From positions 372,001 through 436,000 of the forward strand of contig NZ_AUKG01000002.1 of the NCBI RefSeq assembly GCF_000424625.1: a DNA stretch of 64,000 bases, written 5' to 3'. Under the pieces are notes generated by a model. That model saw nothing but the letters and a program-made list of their open reading frames with translations. It was not told the DNA's origin and ran no database searches. Each line of letters opens with the position of its first letter. Positions within the stretch are counted from its first letter, which is position 1. Both the position numbers and the translations under genes were made by a program. This DNA is from Conexibacter woesei Iso977N. GTDB taxonomy: Bacteria > Actinomycetota > Thermoleophilia > Solirubrobacterales > Solirubrobacteraceae. Positions 34,361 to 42,674 of the stretch are shown here, piece by piece.

Positions 34361-35593
34361 ATGTCCGCGGAACCGCTTGATCTCAAGGACGTCAACGTCA
34401 CCGAGCGCGAGAACTGGCCGGACGGCCCGCCGCACGAGCTCTTCAAGCGGATGCGCGGGGGGTGCCCGGTCCACTGGACCGAGAAGATCACCGAGTACCC
34501 CGACGAGAAGGGCTTCTGGTCGGTCACGACCGCTGAGGATGTCCACGCGGTCTCGCGCGACTGGGAGACCTACTCCTCGGCGACCGGCTTCACGTTGCTG
34601 ACCGACGCGATCCTGCCGCTGGCGCTCGCGCAGGGCATGTTCATCGGGATGGACCCGCCGCGCCACGACCGCCTCAAGGCGCTGTTCCAGCGCGGCTTCA
34701 CGCCCAAGCGCACCGCCGAGCACGAGCCCGCGATCCGCGAGATCACCACCGCCGTGCTCGACCGCCTCGAGGGCCGCGAGACCGCCGACCTCGTCAGCGA
34801 CGTCGCCCAGCCGGTCGTCGCGCGCGTCATCGGGTCGTTCATGGGCACCGCGCCCGAGGACGACGCGATCTGGGCGCGGCTGATGAACCAGACGCTCGGC
34901 GCCGGCGACCCGGACATGAACCCCGAGGGCGTCCAGACCGTGATGGAGCGCGACGTGCCGGAGATCTTCCGGCGCTGCCAGCTGCTGATCGAGGAGCGGC
35001 GCGAGCGCCCGACCGAGGACTTGATGTCCGTGTTGGTCCACGCCGACATCGACGGCGAGCAGCTGACCGACGTCGAGATCGTCATGGGCTTCTTCCTGCT
35101 CGTCGCCGCGGGCAACGACTCCACGAAGGCGACGTACTCGTCGGCGATGCGCGCGCTGATGGAGGACTCGTCGCAGCGCGACCTGCTGCTCGCCGACATG
35201 TCGCTCGTCCCGAGCGCCGTCGAGGAGGCGCTGCGGATGTTCCCCGCGTTCGCGCACTTCCGCCGCACGGCGACGCGCGACGTCGAGCTCAACGGCGCGC
35301 AGATCAAGGCGGGCGACAAGGTCGCCATGTGGTACGTGTCGTCCAACCGCGACGAGACGCGCTACGAGGACCCGGACCGCTTCGACGTCACCCGCAACCC
35401 GGAGCACCAGGCCTTCGGCGCGGGCGGCCGCCACTTCTGCCTCGGGACCGCGCTGGCGCGCCTGGAGCTGCGGATCCTGATCGAGGAGACGCTGAAGCGC
35501 TACCCGGCGATGGAGATCGCCGGCGAGCCCCACTACGCCGAGTCGCCGTTCATCAACCAGCTCAAGAACCTCCCGGTGCGGCTCAACGCGTAG
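34361..35593 (+). CDS. cytochrome P450
   Basis: A 410-residue bacterial class I P450. The I-helix has AAGNDSTK (the AGxxT oxygen-activation motif), the K-helix EEALR (ExxR), and the heme loop FGAGGRHFCLG with the axial Cys360. There is no membrane anchor, as in soluble actinobacterial P450s that hydroxylate terpenes, steroids or fatty acids. The substrate is unknown. Two acyl-CoA dehydrogenase genes follow, which suggests a role in breakdown of a lipid or terpenoid. Redox partners are not adjacent. Confidence 0.95.
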   Translation: MSAEPLDLKDVNVTERENWPDGPPHELFKRMRGGCPVHWTEKITEYPDEKGFWSVTTAEDVHAVSRDWETYSSATGFTLLTDAILPLALAQGMFIGMDPPRHDRLKALFQRGFTPKRTAEHEPAIREITTAVLDRLEGRETADLVSDVAQPVVARVIGSFMGTAPEDDAIWARLMNQTLGAGDPDMNPEGVQTVMERDVPEIFRRCQLLIEERRERPTEDLMSVLVHADIDGEQLTDVEIVMGFFLLVAAGNDSTKATYSSAMRALMEDSSQRDLLLADMSLVPSAVEEALRMFPAFAHFRRTATRDVELNGAQIKAGDKVAMWYVSSNRDETRYEDPDRFDVTRNPEHQAFGAGGRHFCLGTALARLELRILIEETLKRYPAMEIAGEPHYAESPFINQLKNLPVRLNA

Positions 35594-35648
35594 GGGAGCG
35601 CGCGGCCCTGGCGGACAGGTCGCCTGTCTTCTGAACGACGGCGGCCAG

Positions 35649-35677
35649 TTGACCCAAGAAACTCTTGCGTCTACTGT
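35649..35677 (+). promoter_or_regulatory. sigma70-type promoter for a leaderless message
   Basis: -35 TTGACC (35649-35654), exactly 17 bp, -10 TACTGT (35672-35677). The ATG at 35686 lies eight bases after the -10 box, where transcription should begin. One of the best-formed promoters in the window. Confidence 0.75.
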
Positions 35678-35685
35678 TCGGCGTG

Positions 35686-37005
35686 ATGACCGTCGCCGAA
35701 CGATCGATGGGGCTTGGGCTCCGGGCGCTGAACCGCCTGGCCGGCTCCGACATGGTGGACCGGCTCGGGGCGCGCAAGCCCGCCGAGCGCGTCCTGTACC
35801 GCGCCACGCGCGATGGCTTCAAGGTCGTCGGGCGCGCGGGCCGGACGTTCTCCGCCGCGCAGCGGCTCGGGAAGCCCGCGCGGCCGCGGAAGTCCGGCGG
35901 GACGGGGCTGTTCGACCTCACGCCGAGCGACGAGCAGCAGATGCTCGTCGAGGCGTGGCGCGACTTCGCGTCGGCGCGCCTGCGCACCGCCGCGGCCGCC
36001 GCCGAGAGGGGCGAGGGCCGCGACGAGGTCTTCAAGGAGGCCGGCGAGCTCGGGCTGACGATGCTCGGCGTGCCCGAGGAGCTGGGCGGCGCGATCTCGG
36101 AGCGCAGCGCGGTCACCGCGCTGATGGCCGCCGAGACGCTCGCCCACGGCGACGCCGGCCTGACCGTCGGCGCGCTGGCGCCCGCCGCGGTTGCCACCGC
36201 GCTCGCGCTCTGGGGCGACGCCGACCAGCAGGCGACCTACCTGCCCGCGCTGGTCTCCGACGACATCCCGGCGGCCGCGCTGGCGATCGCCGAGCCGCGC
36301 CCGCTGTTCAACCCCAACAACCTCGAGACCGTCGCGCGCCGCGCGACCGGCGGCGGCTACATCCTCGACGGGCTGAAGACGCTCGTCCCGCGGGCCGAGG
36401 ACGCCGAGCTGCTGATCGTCGCCGCGCGCCTGGAGGGCTCGCAGACGTCCGCGCTGTTCCTGGTCGAACCCAGGGCCGGCGGCGTCGCCGTCAAGGAGGA
36501 CCCGGCGATGGGCCTGCGCGGCGCGGGCCTCGGCCGCCTCAAGCTCGAAGATGTACATGTCGGTGCGGAGGCGCTGCTGGGCGCCGCCGATCCCGCGGTC
36601 TACGCCGAGCTGATCGCCCGCTCGCGCCTGGCCTGGGCCGGGATCGCCGCCGGCGCCGGCCGCGCGGTCCTCGACTACGTCATCCCCTACGTGAACGAGC
36701 GGATCGCCTTCGGCGAGCCGGTCAGCCACCGCCAGGCGGTCGCGTTCACGGTCTCGAACGTCGCGATCGAGCTGGAGGGCCTGCGCCTCGTCGCGCTGCG
36801 CGCCGCCGCCCGCGCCGACGCCGAGCAGGACTTCTCCCGCGAGGCGGCGCTGGCGCGCCAGCTCGCGGCCCGCTACGGCATGCAGATCGGCTCCGAGGGC
36901 GTCCAGCTGCTCGGCGGCGCCGGCTACATCGCCGAGCATCCCGTCGAACGCTGGTACCGCGACCTGCGGGCCACCGGCCTCATGGAAGGCGTGCTGGTCG
37001 TCTGA
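35686..37005 (+). CDS. acyl-CoA dehydrogenase family protein with N-terminal extension
   Basis: A 439-residue acyl-CoA dehydrogenase homologue. About 80 residues precede the usual start of the fold (LTPSDEQQMLVEAWRDFA), including basic, Arg-rich stretches. The dehydrogenase part keeps GVPEELGG, LLGGAGYIAEHPVERWYRD and a final LMEG, so the C-terminal Glu is present, but the protein stops five residues later. It overlaps the next dehydrogenase gene by one base (TGATG). The two probably form one complex. The leaderless promoter is described separately. Confidence 0.85.
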   Translation: MTVAERSMGLGLRALNRLAGSDMVDRLGARKPAERVLYRATRDGFKVVGRAGRTFSAAQRLGKPARPRKSGGTGLFDLTPSDEQQMLVEAWRDFASARLRTAAAAAERGEGRDEVFKEAGELGLTMLGVPEELGGAISERSAVTALMAAETLAHGDAGLTVGALAPAAVATALALWGDADQQATYLPALVSDDIPAAALAIAEPRPLFNPNNLETVARRATGGGYILDGLKTLVPRAEDAELLIVAARLEGSQTSALFLVEPRAGGVAVKEDPAMGLRGAGLGRLKLEDVHVGAEALLGAADPAVYAELIARSRLAWAGIAAGAGRAVLDYVIPYVNERIAFGEPVSHRQAVAFTVSNVAIELEGLRLVALRAAARADAEQDFSREAALARQLAARYGMQIGSEGVQLLGGAGYIAEHPVERWYRDLRATGLMEGVLVV

Positions 37006-38231
37006 TGATCAACCTCGAGACCCCCAAGAAGTTCGGCCCGCTGATCGCCCAGGCGCGACAGGTGGCCGACGAGGTCTTCCGGCCGATCTCGCGCAGGTAC
37101 GACCGCGACGAGCACGAGCGGCCCAAGGAGCTCGACATGCTCGCCGCGCTGGTCGACGGCATGAACGACGGCTCCGACATGGGCGGCGCGGGCGCCGCCG
37201 GCGTGCGGCGGTCGAGCAACGGCAACGGCAAGAAGGCCGACGACGGCGGCACCCGCAACGGGTCGAACCTCTCGACCGCGCTGTCGATCATGGAGCTGTG
37301 CCGCGGCGACGTCGGCCTGCTGCTGTCGATGCCGCGCCAGGGGCTGGGCAACTCGGCGATCGCATCGGTCGCCGACGACGAGCAGCTCGAGCGCTTCGCC
37401 GGCCGCTGGGCGGCGATGGCGATCACCGAGCCCGAGGCCGGCAGCGACTCCGCCGCGATCCGGACGACCGCGGTCCTCGACGGTGAGGACTACGTGCTCA
37501 ACGGCGAGAAGATCTACGTGACGGCCGGCGAGCGCGCCGACCTCGTGGTCGTCTGGGCGACGCTGGACCGCACGAAGGGCCGCGGGGCGATCAAGTCGTT
37601 CGTCGTCGAGCGCTCCAACCCCGGGCTGGTCCTCGACCGCCTGGAGCACAAGCTCGGCATCCGCGCGTCGGACACCGCGGCGTTCAGCCTCGTCGACTGC
37701 CGCGTGCCGAAGGAGAACCTGCTCGGCCCGCCCGGCATCGCCGACACCAACGGCTTCGCGGGCGCGATGCAGACGTTCGACAACACGCGCCCGCTGGTCG
37801 CCGCGATGGCCGTCGGCCTGACGCGCGGCTGCCTGGAGGAGACCAGGAAGCTCCTGGAGCAGGCGGGCGTGACGATCGACCACGGCGCGCCGGTCGCGAC
37901 GCAGAGCGCGGCGGCCGCCGAGTTCATCCAGATGGACGCCGACTACGAGTCCGCGTACCTGCTGACGATGCAGGCCGCGTGGATGGCCGACAACTCGAAG
38001 CCCAACTCGCTGCAGGCCTCGATGGCCAAGGCGAAGGCGGGGCGGACGTGCGTGGACGTCGCGCTGCGCTGCGTCGAGCTGGCGGGCGCGCTCGGCTACA
38101 GCGAGGACCTGCTGCTGGAGAAGTGGGCGCGCGACGCGAAGATCCTGGACATCTTCGAGGGCACGCAGCAGATCCAGCTGCTGATCATCGCGCGGCAGCT
38201 CCTGGGGTTGAGTAGCGCTCAGCTTCGTTGA
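37005..38231 (+). CDS. acyl-CoA dehydrogenase with central low-complexity insert
   Basis: A 408-residue acyl-CoA dehydrogenase. ITEPEAGSDSAAIRTTA and VTAGERADLVVVWATLD are the beta-domain FAD/substrate motifs; the C-terminal catalytic segment is ILDIFEGTQQIQ with the standard Glu. Between residues about 58 and 92 an insert rich in Gly, Ser, Asn and Lys replaces part of the N-terminal helical domain, probably a flexible loop. It is coupled to the preceding dehydrogenase gene and ends in a terminator. Confidence 0.88.
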   Translation: MINLETPKKFGPLIAQARQVADEVFRPISRRYDRDEHERPKELDMLAALVDGMNDGSDMGGAGAAGVRRSSNGNGKKADDGGTRNGSNLSTALSIMELCRGDVGLLLSMPRQGLGNSAIASVADDEQLERFAGRWAAMAITEPEAGSDSAAIRTTAVLDGEDYVLNGEKIYVTAGERADLVVVWATLDRTKGRGAIKSFVVERSNPGLVLDRLEHKLGIRASDTAAFSLVDCRVPKENLLGPPGIADTNGFAGAMQTFDNTRPLVAAMAVGLTRGCLEETRKLLEQAGVTIDHGAPVATQSAAAAEFIQMDADYESAYLLTMQAAWMADNSKPNSLQASMAKAKAGRTCVDVALRCVELAGALGYSEDLLLEKWARDAKILDIFEGTQQIQLLIIARQLLGLSSAQLR

Positions 38232-38242
38232 GCTTATTTTTC
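38217..38242 (+). terminator. intrinsic terminator with T-rich tail
   Basis: GCTCA (38217-38221), loop GCTTCGT, TGAGC (38229-38233), then TTATTTTTC. It overlaps the stop of the acyl-CoA dehydrogenase gene. The only hairpin in the window followed by a real T-tract. Confidence 0.6.
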
Positions 38243-38375
38243 TCCTGCACGTCTCTAGTTTTGCTGACCGGGCGCCGATCACCGTGTCGTGCGCCCGAAA
38301 ACGGCTCATAACGCCCCATCGCATCGCCCGTCCTGGATCTGCCGCGACCAACCCGAGCGGGAGCGGTTCCTGGAC

Positions 38376-39368
38376 ATGCACGCGCGCATCCTGCCCGCGC
38401 ACCAGCGCGTGCTCGGGCTGATCGCGCTGCTGCTGATCCCGACGATCCCGTTCGACAGCATCTACGCGCCGATCCCGCTGGTCTGCGCGGTGATCGGCTA
38501 CGCGTGGGCGCAGCACAACGCGACGAGGTTCGACCGGCCGGAGCTGGTCATCGCCGCCGGGCTGCTGTTCGGGCAGGCGATGCTGGCGACGGCGATCGTG
38601 GTCGACGCCCGCCAGCACACGGTCGGGCTGGCGATCATGATCTGGCCGCTGGTGGCCGCGGGCGGGCGCTTCTCGTCGCGCGTCGTGTGGGTCTTCACGG
38701 CGTACACGCTGGTCCTGATGTGCGGCGCGTCGCTGGCCTTCGGCGGCGCGGCGGTCCTGCACGACCCGATCCTCCTGACCCTCCCGGTCGCGACGCTGGT
38801 CGCGGTCGTGATGATGTCGGCGGTCATCCGCGACTCCGACGCGCAGCACCGCAGCGCCGCGATCCTCGACGGGCTGACCGGGATGCTGAACCGGACCGCG
38901 CTGGCCGCGCGCACGCACGAGATCGAGCACCAGTCGGCGGTGACCGGCGGGCCGGTCGCGGTGATCGTCGGCGACGTCGACCACTTCAAGGCGGTCAACG
39001 ACTCCCACGGGCACGGCGTGGGGGACCACGTGCTCCGGGACCTCGCGTACGTGATCCGCAAGGAGCTGCGCGCGTTCGACCTGGCCTACCGCGTGGGCGG
39101 CGAGGAGTTCGCGGTGATCATGCCGGGCGCCGAGGAGGGCGCGGCGGCCGAGCTGGCCGAGCGGCTGCGCGCGGCGATCGCGGCAGGGCCGATCGGCGGG
39201 CTGGCGGTGACGATGTCCTTCGGCGTCGCGGCCGCGGCACCGGGCACGTTCGTGTGGGACGAGTCCTACGCGCGCGCCGACGCCGCGCTGTACCTGGCCA
39301 AGCAGGACGGGCGCAACTGCGTCCGGCTGGCGTCGGGCGCCGTCGAGCCGCTGGTGCTCGCGGCCTAG
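38376..39368 (+). CDS. membrane diguanylate cyclase (GGDEF domain)
   Basis: About 330 residues. Five or six hydrophobic segments cover roughly residues 10-155, then a GGDEF domain with DGLTGMLNR, GDVDHFKAVND and the active-site RVGGEEF. RAFD lies five residues ahead of GGEEF, the RxxD inhibitory c-di-GMP site. It should make c-di-GMP and be feedback-inhibited. ATG 38376 is preferred because the first helix begins about ten residues later; GTG 38289 is possible. Its stop overlaps the convergent reverse transcriptase stop in CTAG. Confidence 0.9.
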   Translation: MHARILPAHQRVLGLIALLLIPTIPFDSIYAPIPLVCAVIGYAWAQHNATRFDRPELVIAAGLLFGQAMLATAIVVDARQHTVGLAIMIWPLVAAGGRFSSRVVWVFTAYTLVLMCGASLAFGGAAVLHDPILLTLPVATLVAVVMMSAVIRDSDAQHRSAAILDGLTGMLNRTALAARTHEIEHQSAVTGGPVAVIVGDVDHFKAVNDSHGHGVGDHVLRDLAYVIRKELRAFDLAYRVGGEEFAVIMPGAEEGAAAELAERLRAAIAAGPIGGLAVTMSFGVAAAAPGTFVWDESYARADAALYLAKQDGRNCVRLASGAVEPLVLAA

Positions 39369-40735
39369 CGCGGCGACGCCGGCCAGGCGATCTGCTCGAA
39401 GCGCGCGCGGAGCTTCGCGCCGCGCTGGGGGTTGACGTGCTCGACCCAGGCGATCCGGCCGCGCAGGTGCGCGCGGAAATCCGGGACGTGGGCGCGGTTC
39501 TCGGCGTGCGGGTCGGCGGCGCGGGCGGCGTTGTGGAGGATCGCCCTGAGGCGGTCGTACTCGTCGCGGGCGATGTTGGGGTGGTCGTTGACGACGATGC
39601 CGGTCACGCGCTGGCGCTGGGCGGCGACCATGATGGTGGTCTTGGTCTCGTTGAGCCGCAGGCCCTGGCCGCGGACGATCGCGCGCACGGTCTGCGTGGT
39701 CCGCTGCGCGTGGCGCGCGAGCGCGCGGTCGCCGGAGAGGACGAGGTCGTCGGCGTAGCGCGTGTAGGTCGCGCCGAGCTTGACGGCGAGCGCGGCCATC
39801 CGGCGGTCGAGCGTGAACGCGCAGAGGTTGGCCAGCAGCGGCGAGGTCGGCGCGCCCTGGGGGAGGTGGGGCGCGGCGAGACGGCGGCCGAGCAGGACGT
39901 GCTGCCGGTGCAGCGCGGGGTCGGCGGGCGCCGGGACGTCGGCCCACGCGCCGGGCGGGACCGCGTTGGTGGTCAGGCCGGTCAGCGCGTGGGCGACCGC
40001 CTCGGGGTAGCCCGCCAGCCGGAAGATCCCGTAGACGCGGCCCGCGGGGAGCGAGACGAAGAAGTCGCGGACGTCGAAGCGCAGGACCGCGGCCGCGCCG
40101 GCGTGGCGCCGGGCATGTTGTAGGACATCGCGTCCGGGCACGAACCCGTAGGCCGCGTCGTGGGCCGGGACGTGGACGAGCAGCTTGTGCAGGATCCGGC
40201 GCTGGATGGCCTTCAGGCGCGCCTTCGGCTGCTCCAGGAAGCGCACGGGCGCGCCGGGGCGCGCCGACCACGCGTACGTGTAGTGGCGCAGCCGCCGGTC
40301 GTCGGCCCGCCGCTCCCGGGACTGCACGTCGGCGAACCACGCCAGCTCGCCGTGCGACAGCGCCAGCCAGTCCGCGAGGTCGCCCGCCGTGTCGAGCTCC
40401 GGGATCGCGGGCCACGGCCGCCTGCCGGCCATCGCGCCCGGCGCGACGAGCCGGTGCTTGGGCGGGAACGGCGCCGCGCGGCGCGCGTCGATGGTCGCCG
40501 CGACGAACGCCGCCAGCTCGCGCGGGCGGTCGCGCGGTGGGTGGGCGTACGCCGCCAGCACGCGATCGACTTCCCGCCGCAGCCATCGCAGCCCCGGGAC
40601 CGCCTCGACGCCCAGCGCATCGTGGCCCCGCTGGATCATCCCCGGCCGCGTCCACGCGCCCGCCAGGAACGCGTCGGCGAGCGCCGCCGCCGCGTCGGAG
40701 CGAAGGGGCTGCGGCTGGTCGGGAGGCGGCGGCAT
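39365..40735 (-). CDS. retron-type reverse transcriptase
   Basis: A 456-residue RNA-directed DNA polymerase. The catalytic acids are Asp221 (RFDVRDFF) and Asp329-Asp330 in YTRYADDL. LPQGAPTSP (291-299) is the family template-grip motif and RQRVTGIVVN (VTG at 377-379) is the thumb signature of retron enzymes. The retron NAxxH motif appears as HARRH (207-211). About 150 N-terminal residues precede the RT core, as in the 485-residue myxobacterial Mx162 enzyme, and IPELDTAGDLADWL to LAWFADVQSRE resembles its RT-preceding segment. No maturase or HNH domain. ATG 40735 lies 13 bases after the a2 repeat of the RNA element, which supports this start. Confidence 0.93.
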   Translation of the reverse strand: MPPPPDQPQPLRSDAAAALADAFLAGAWTRPGMIQRGHDALGVEAVPGLRWLRREVDRVLAAYAHPPRDRPRELAAFVAATIDARRAAPFPPKHRLVAPGAMAGRRPWPAIPELDTAGDLADWLALSHGELAWFADVQSRERRADDRRLRHYTYAWSARPGAPVRFLEQPKARLKAIQRRILHKLLVHVPAHDAAYGFVPGRDVLQHARRHAGAAAVLRFDVRDFFVSLPAGRVYGIFRLAGYPEAVAHALTGLTTNAVPPGAWADVPAPADPALHRQHVLLGRRLAAPHLPQGAPTSPLLANLCAFTLDRRMAALAVKLGATYTRYADDLVLSGDRALARHAQRTTQTVRAIVRGQGLRLNETKTTIMVAAQRQRVTGIVVNDHPNIARDEYDRLRAILHNAARAADPHAENRAHVPDFRAHLRGRIAWVEHVNPQRGAKLRARFEQIAWPASPR

Positions 40736-40748
40736 GACGGACGTGGCG

Positions 40749-40764
40749 GCGGCGCCGGGCCCGA
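40749..40764 (-). repeat. a2 arm of the retron inverted repeat
   Basis: Perfect 16-base complement of 40895-40910. Pairing of a1 with a2 would bring the branching G next to the 3' end of the msd, as needed to prime reverse transcription. Confidence 0.8.
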
Positions 40765-40894
40765 CGGTCCCGTGTCGTGCGTGCGGGGCATGGCGGCTCG
40801 TCGCCGCAGCCCGCACGCGCTGCCGTGCCGTGGTTCCTGCTGATCCCCGGGGTGACCCCGGAGAGGTGGCCCGCCCGAGGGCGGGCGCACCGGC

Positions 40895-40910
40895 TCGGGC
40901 CCGGCGCCGC
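40895..40910 (-). repeat. a1 arm of the retron inverted repeat
   Basis: Perfect 16-base complement of 40749-40764. It begins ten bases after a TATGCT -10 box, at the expected 5' end of the transcript. Confidence 0.8.
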
Positions 40911-40920
40911 GCTGCGCGGC

Positions 40921-40926
40921 AGCATA
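40921..40926 (-). promoter_or_regulatory. -10 box of the candidate retron
   Basis: TATGCT on the minus strand, ending ten bases before a1. It lies in the 38-base gap between the upstream gene's stop (40949) and a1. No convincing -35 is visible at 16-18 bp. Confidence 0.5.
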
Positions 40927-40948
40927 GCGCCGGACTACACAGCAGGCC

Positions 40949-41467
40949 TCAGCGTTCCGGGCGGTCCGGCATCTCCCACTCCTCGTCGCCGAGGGTGACC
41001 AGGACCGGCTCGCCGCCGCGGGCGGTCACGGTCAGGTCGATGCCGGCCGTGATCGTCTGGTAGACCGCGATCGCCACCGAGCGCCCGCCGAGCAGTGCGG
41101 CCAGCTCGCGCATCGCGTCGGCGAGCATGTCCAGCCCGCCGAGCGTGCCGGTCACCTGGCCGGTCTCGGGGTCGACCTCGAACGGCGGCAGCTGGCGCAG
41201 CTCGATCGCGCCGCCGAAGGACTCGGCCTCCAGCTCGATCGCGTGCGGCAGGTGCATGATGCGGTCGCCGATCCGGACCTCGACCGGCGCCAGCCGGCCG
41301 ACGTCGACCAGCGCGGCAGGCGAATCCTGCGCGCCGTCCACGACGACCGCGACGCGCAGCGCGCCGGACCGGTGCAGCACGTCGCGCAGCGTCTCGACGA
41401 CCGCGTCCAGCGGGCCGACGGTCGCGACGAGGTCGATCTCCTCGGCTTCCTGTTCAGGCTCTTCCAT
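40949..41467 (-). CDS. hypothetical protein, 172 aa
   Basis: An acidic, soluble protein with no signal peptide. Visible segments: an N-terminal acidic helix, LRVAVVVDG, a beta-rich middle (APVEVRIGDRIMHLPHAIELEAESFGG) and a hydrophobic helix (GGLDMLADAMRELAALLGG) before SVAIAVYQTI. I do not recognise the family. ATG 41467 is chosen for the AGGG just ahead of it; ATG 41479 is possible. It lies immediately upstream of the retron promoter on the same strand, so an involvement as a retron partner cannot be excluded, though nothing in it resembles a known retron effector. Confidence 0.7.
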   Translation of the reverse strand: MEEPEQEAEEIDLVATVGPLDAVVETLRDVLHRSGALRVAVVVDGAQDSPAALVDVGRLAPVEVRIGDRIMHLPHAIELEAESFGGAIELRQLPPFEVDPETGQVTGTLGGLDMLADAMRELAALLGGRSVAIAVYQTITAGIDLTVTARGGEPVLVTLGDEEWEMPDRPER

Positions 41468-41525
41468 CGCCCTCAGCATGCCACGCCGCGCGCTGTGAGA
41501 GGATCCCGCTCCGGAGGAGCTGGAC

Positions 41526-42668
41526 TTGGACTCGATGGACACCGCGCAGGCAGCGGAGGCCGTGGTCGGCGGGGACGCCGGCCACCTCGCCCGGCTGTTC
41601 GCCATGTCGCCCGACCTGTTGGCGGCGGCGGGCTTCGACGGGCTGCTCAAGCTGTTCAACGACGCATGGGAGACGCAGCTCGGCTTCTCGCGCGAGGAGC
41701 TGGCGGTCAAGCCGTACCTGGAGCTCGTCCATCCTGAGGACCGCGACGAGACGCGCGTGCAGATCGGGCGCCTCGCGCAGGGCGAGACGATCGCCGAGTA
41801 CGTCTGCCGCCTGGTCCGCAAGGACGGCACGGTCGTCCACATGGCGTGGTCGGGCGGGCCCGGCGACGAGGCGTTCTACATCGTCGGGCGCGACGTCACC
41901 GACCGGCTGGCGATGGAGCACGAGCTCGAGCAGCGCGCCGAGCGGCTGCTGACCACCAACGGCGAGCTGCAGGACTTCGCCTACACCGCGTCGCACGACC
42001 TGTCCGAGCCGCTGCGGATGGTCGCGTCGTTCCTGGGGCTGCTGGAGCGGCGCTCGGGCGGCGCGCTCGACGAGCGCTCGCGGGAGTACCTGCGCCAGGC
42101 GTCTGACGGCGCGGTCCGGATGCGTGCGCTGATCGACGACCTGCTCCAGTACTCGAGGGTCGCCAACGAGGAGCCGCGCAGGGAGCAGGTCGACCTCCGC
42201 GGGCTGGTCGACGGCGTCCTGGCGTTCCTGGCGCCCGCGATCCAGGAGCAGGGCGCGGTCGTCACCGTCGAGGACCTGCCGACGCTAGAGGCCGAACCGA
42301 CGCAGCTCGCCCAGCTGCTGCAGAACCTGATCGGCAACGCGGTCAAGTTCCACCCGCCCGAGCAGGTGCCGCACGTGCGCGTCAGCGCGCGCAGGACGAT
42401 CGGCGGCTGCGTCGTGACCGTCTCCGACGACGGGATCGGGATCCCGATCGCCGACCAGGAGCGCATCTTCGCGATGTTCACCCGCCTGCACGGCCGCGAC
42501 GAGTACGCCGGGACCGGCATCGGCCTGGCGATCTGCCGCCGCATCGCCGAGCGCCACGGCGGCCGCATCTACGTCGAGTCCGACGGCGAGGGCCAGGGCT
42601 CGGCGTTCCACACGCTGCTGCCCGACACGCCGACCGCGCCGGGAACCCCGCGCGGCGACGCGCGCTAG
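41526..42668 (+). CDS. PAS-domain sensor histidine kinase
   Basis: A 380-residue soluble kinase. A PAS domain spans about residues 22-128 (FNDAWETQLGFSREEL, LVHPEDRDE, GRDVTDR), followed by a short coiled coil, the phosphoacceptor H-box ASHDLSEPLRM (His157) and an ATPase domain with NLIGNAVKFH (N), SDDGIGIP (G1), FAMFTRL (F) and GTGIGLAICRRIAERHGG (G2). The start is TTG 41526, six bases after GGAGGAG (41513-41519); ATG 41535 would be too far from it. No response-regulator gene is adjacent, so it is an orphan kinase. Divergent from the 172-residue hypothetical gene. Confidence 0.92.
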   Translation: MDSMDTAQAAEAVVGGDAGHLARLFAMSPDLLAAAGFDGLLKLFNDAWETQLGFSREELAVKPYLELVHPEDRDETRVQIGRLAQGETIAEYVCRLVRKDGTVVHMAWSGGPGDEAFYIVGRDVTDRLAMEHELEQRAERLLTTNGELQDFAYTASHDLSEPLRMVASFLGLLERRSGGALDERSREYLRQASDGAVRMRALIDDLLQYSRVANEEPRREQVDLRGLVDGVLAFLAPAIQEQGAVVTVEDLPTLEAEPTQLAQLLQNLIGNAVKFHPPEQVPHVRVSARRTIGGCVVTVSDDGIGIPIADQERIFAMFTRLHGRDEYAGTGIGLAICRRIAERHGGRIYVESDGEGQGSAFHTLLPDTPTAPGTPRGDAR

Positions 42669-42674
42669 CCGCCC

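Larger units (their letters stand above)
40749..40910 (-). ncRNA. candidate retron msr-msd RNA (162 nt)
   Basis: Transcribed from 40910 down to 40749. The ends are a perfect 16-bp inverted repeat: a1 GCGGCGCCGGGCCCGA at 40910-40895 and a2 at 40764-40749. The first base after a1 is a G (40894) in an AGC context, as for a branching guanosine. Next come two compact hairpins (40886-40869, seven bp; 40861-40847, six bp), then one long hairpin (40818-40779) with a nine-bp outer stem, an inner five-bp stem and a five-base loop, which would be the msd. This order and size match known retron RNAs. The msr/msd boundary is inferred. Confidence 0.78.

Noticed and set aside
39365-40735. Group II intron or diversity-generating retroelement as the source of the reverse transcriptase
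   Set aside because: No maturase X/HNH domain, no intron domain V-like hairpin found downstream, and no variable/template repeat pair seen. The VTG motif and upstream inverted repeat fit a retron better.
36924-40925. A 1333-codon open frame on the minus strand across the dehydrogenase, GGDEF and reverse transcriptase genes
   Set aside because: Its translation is mostly Arg/Ala/Pro/Gly-rich shadow sequence, while other frames encode recognisable proteins with intact motifs. Long spurious frames are expected at this GC content.
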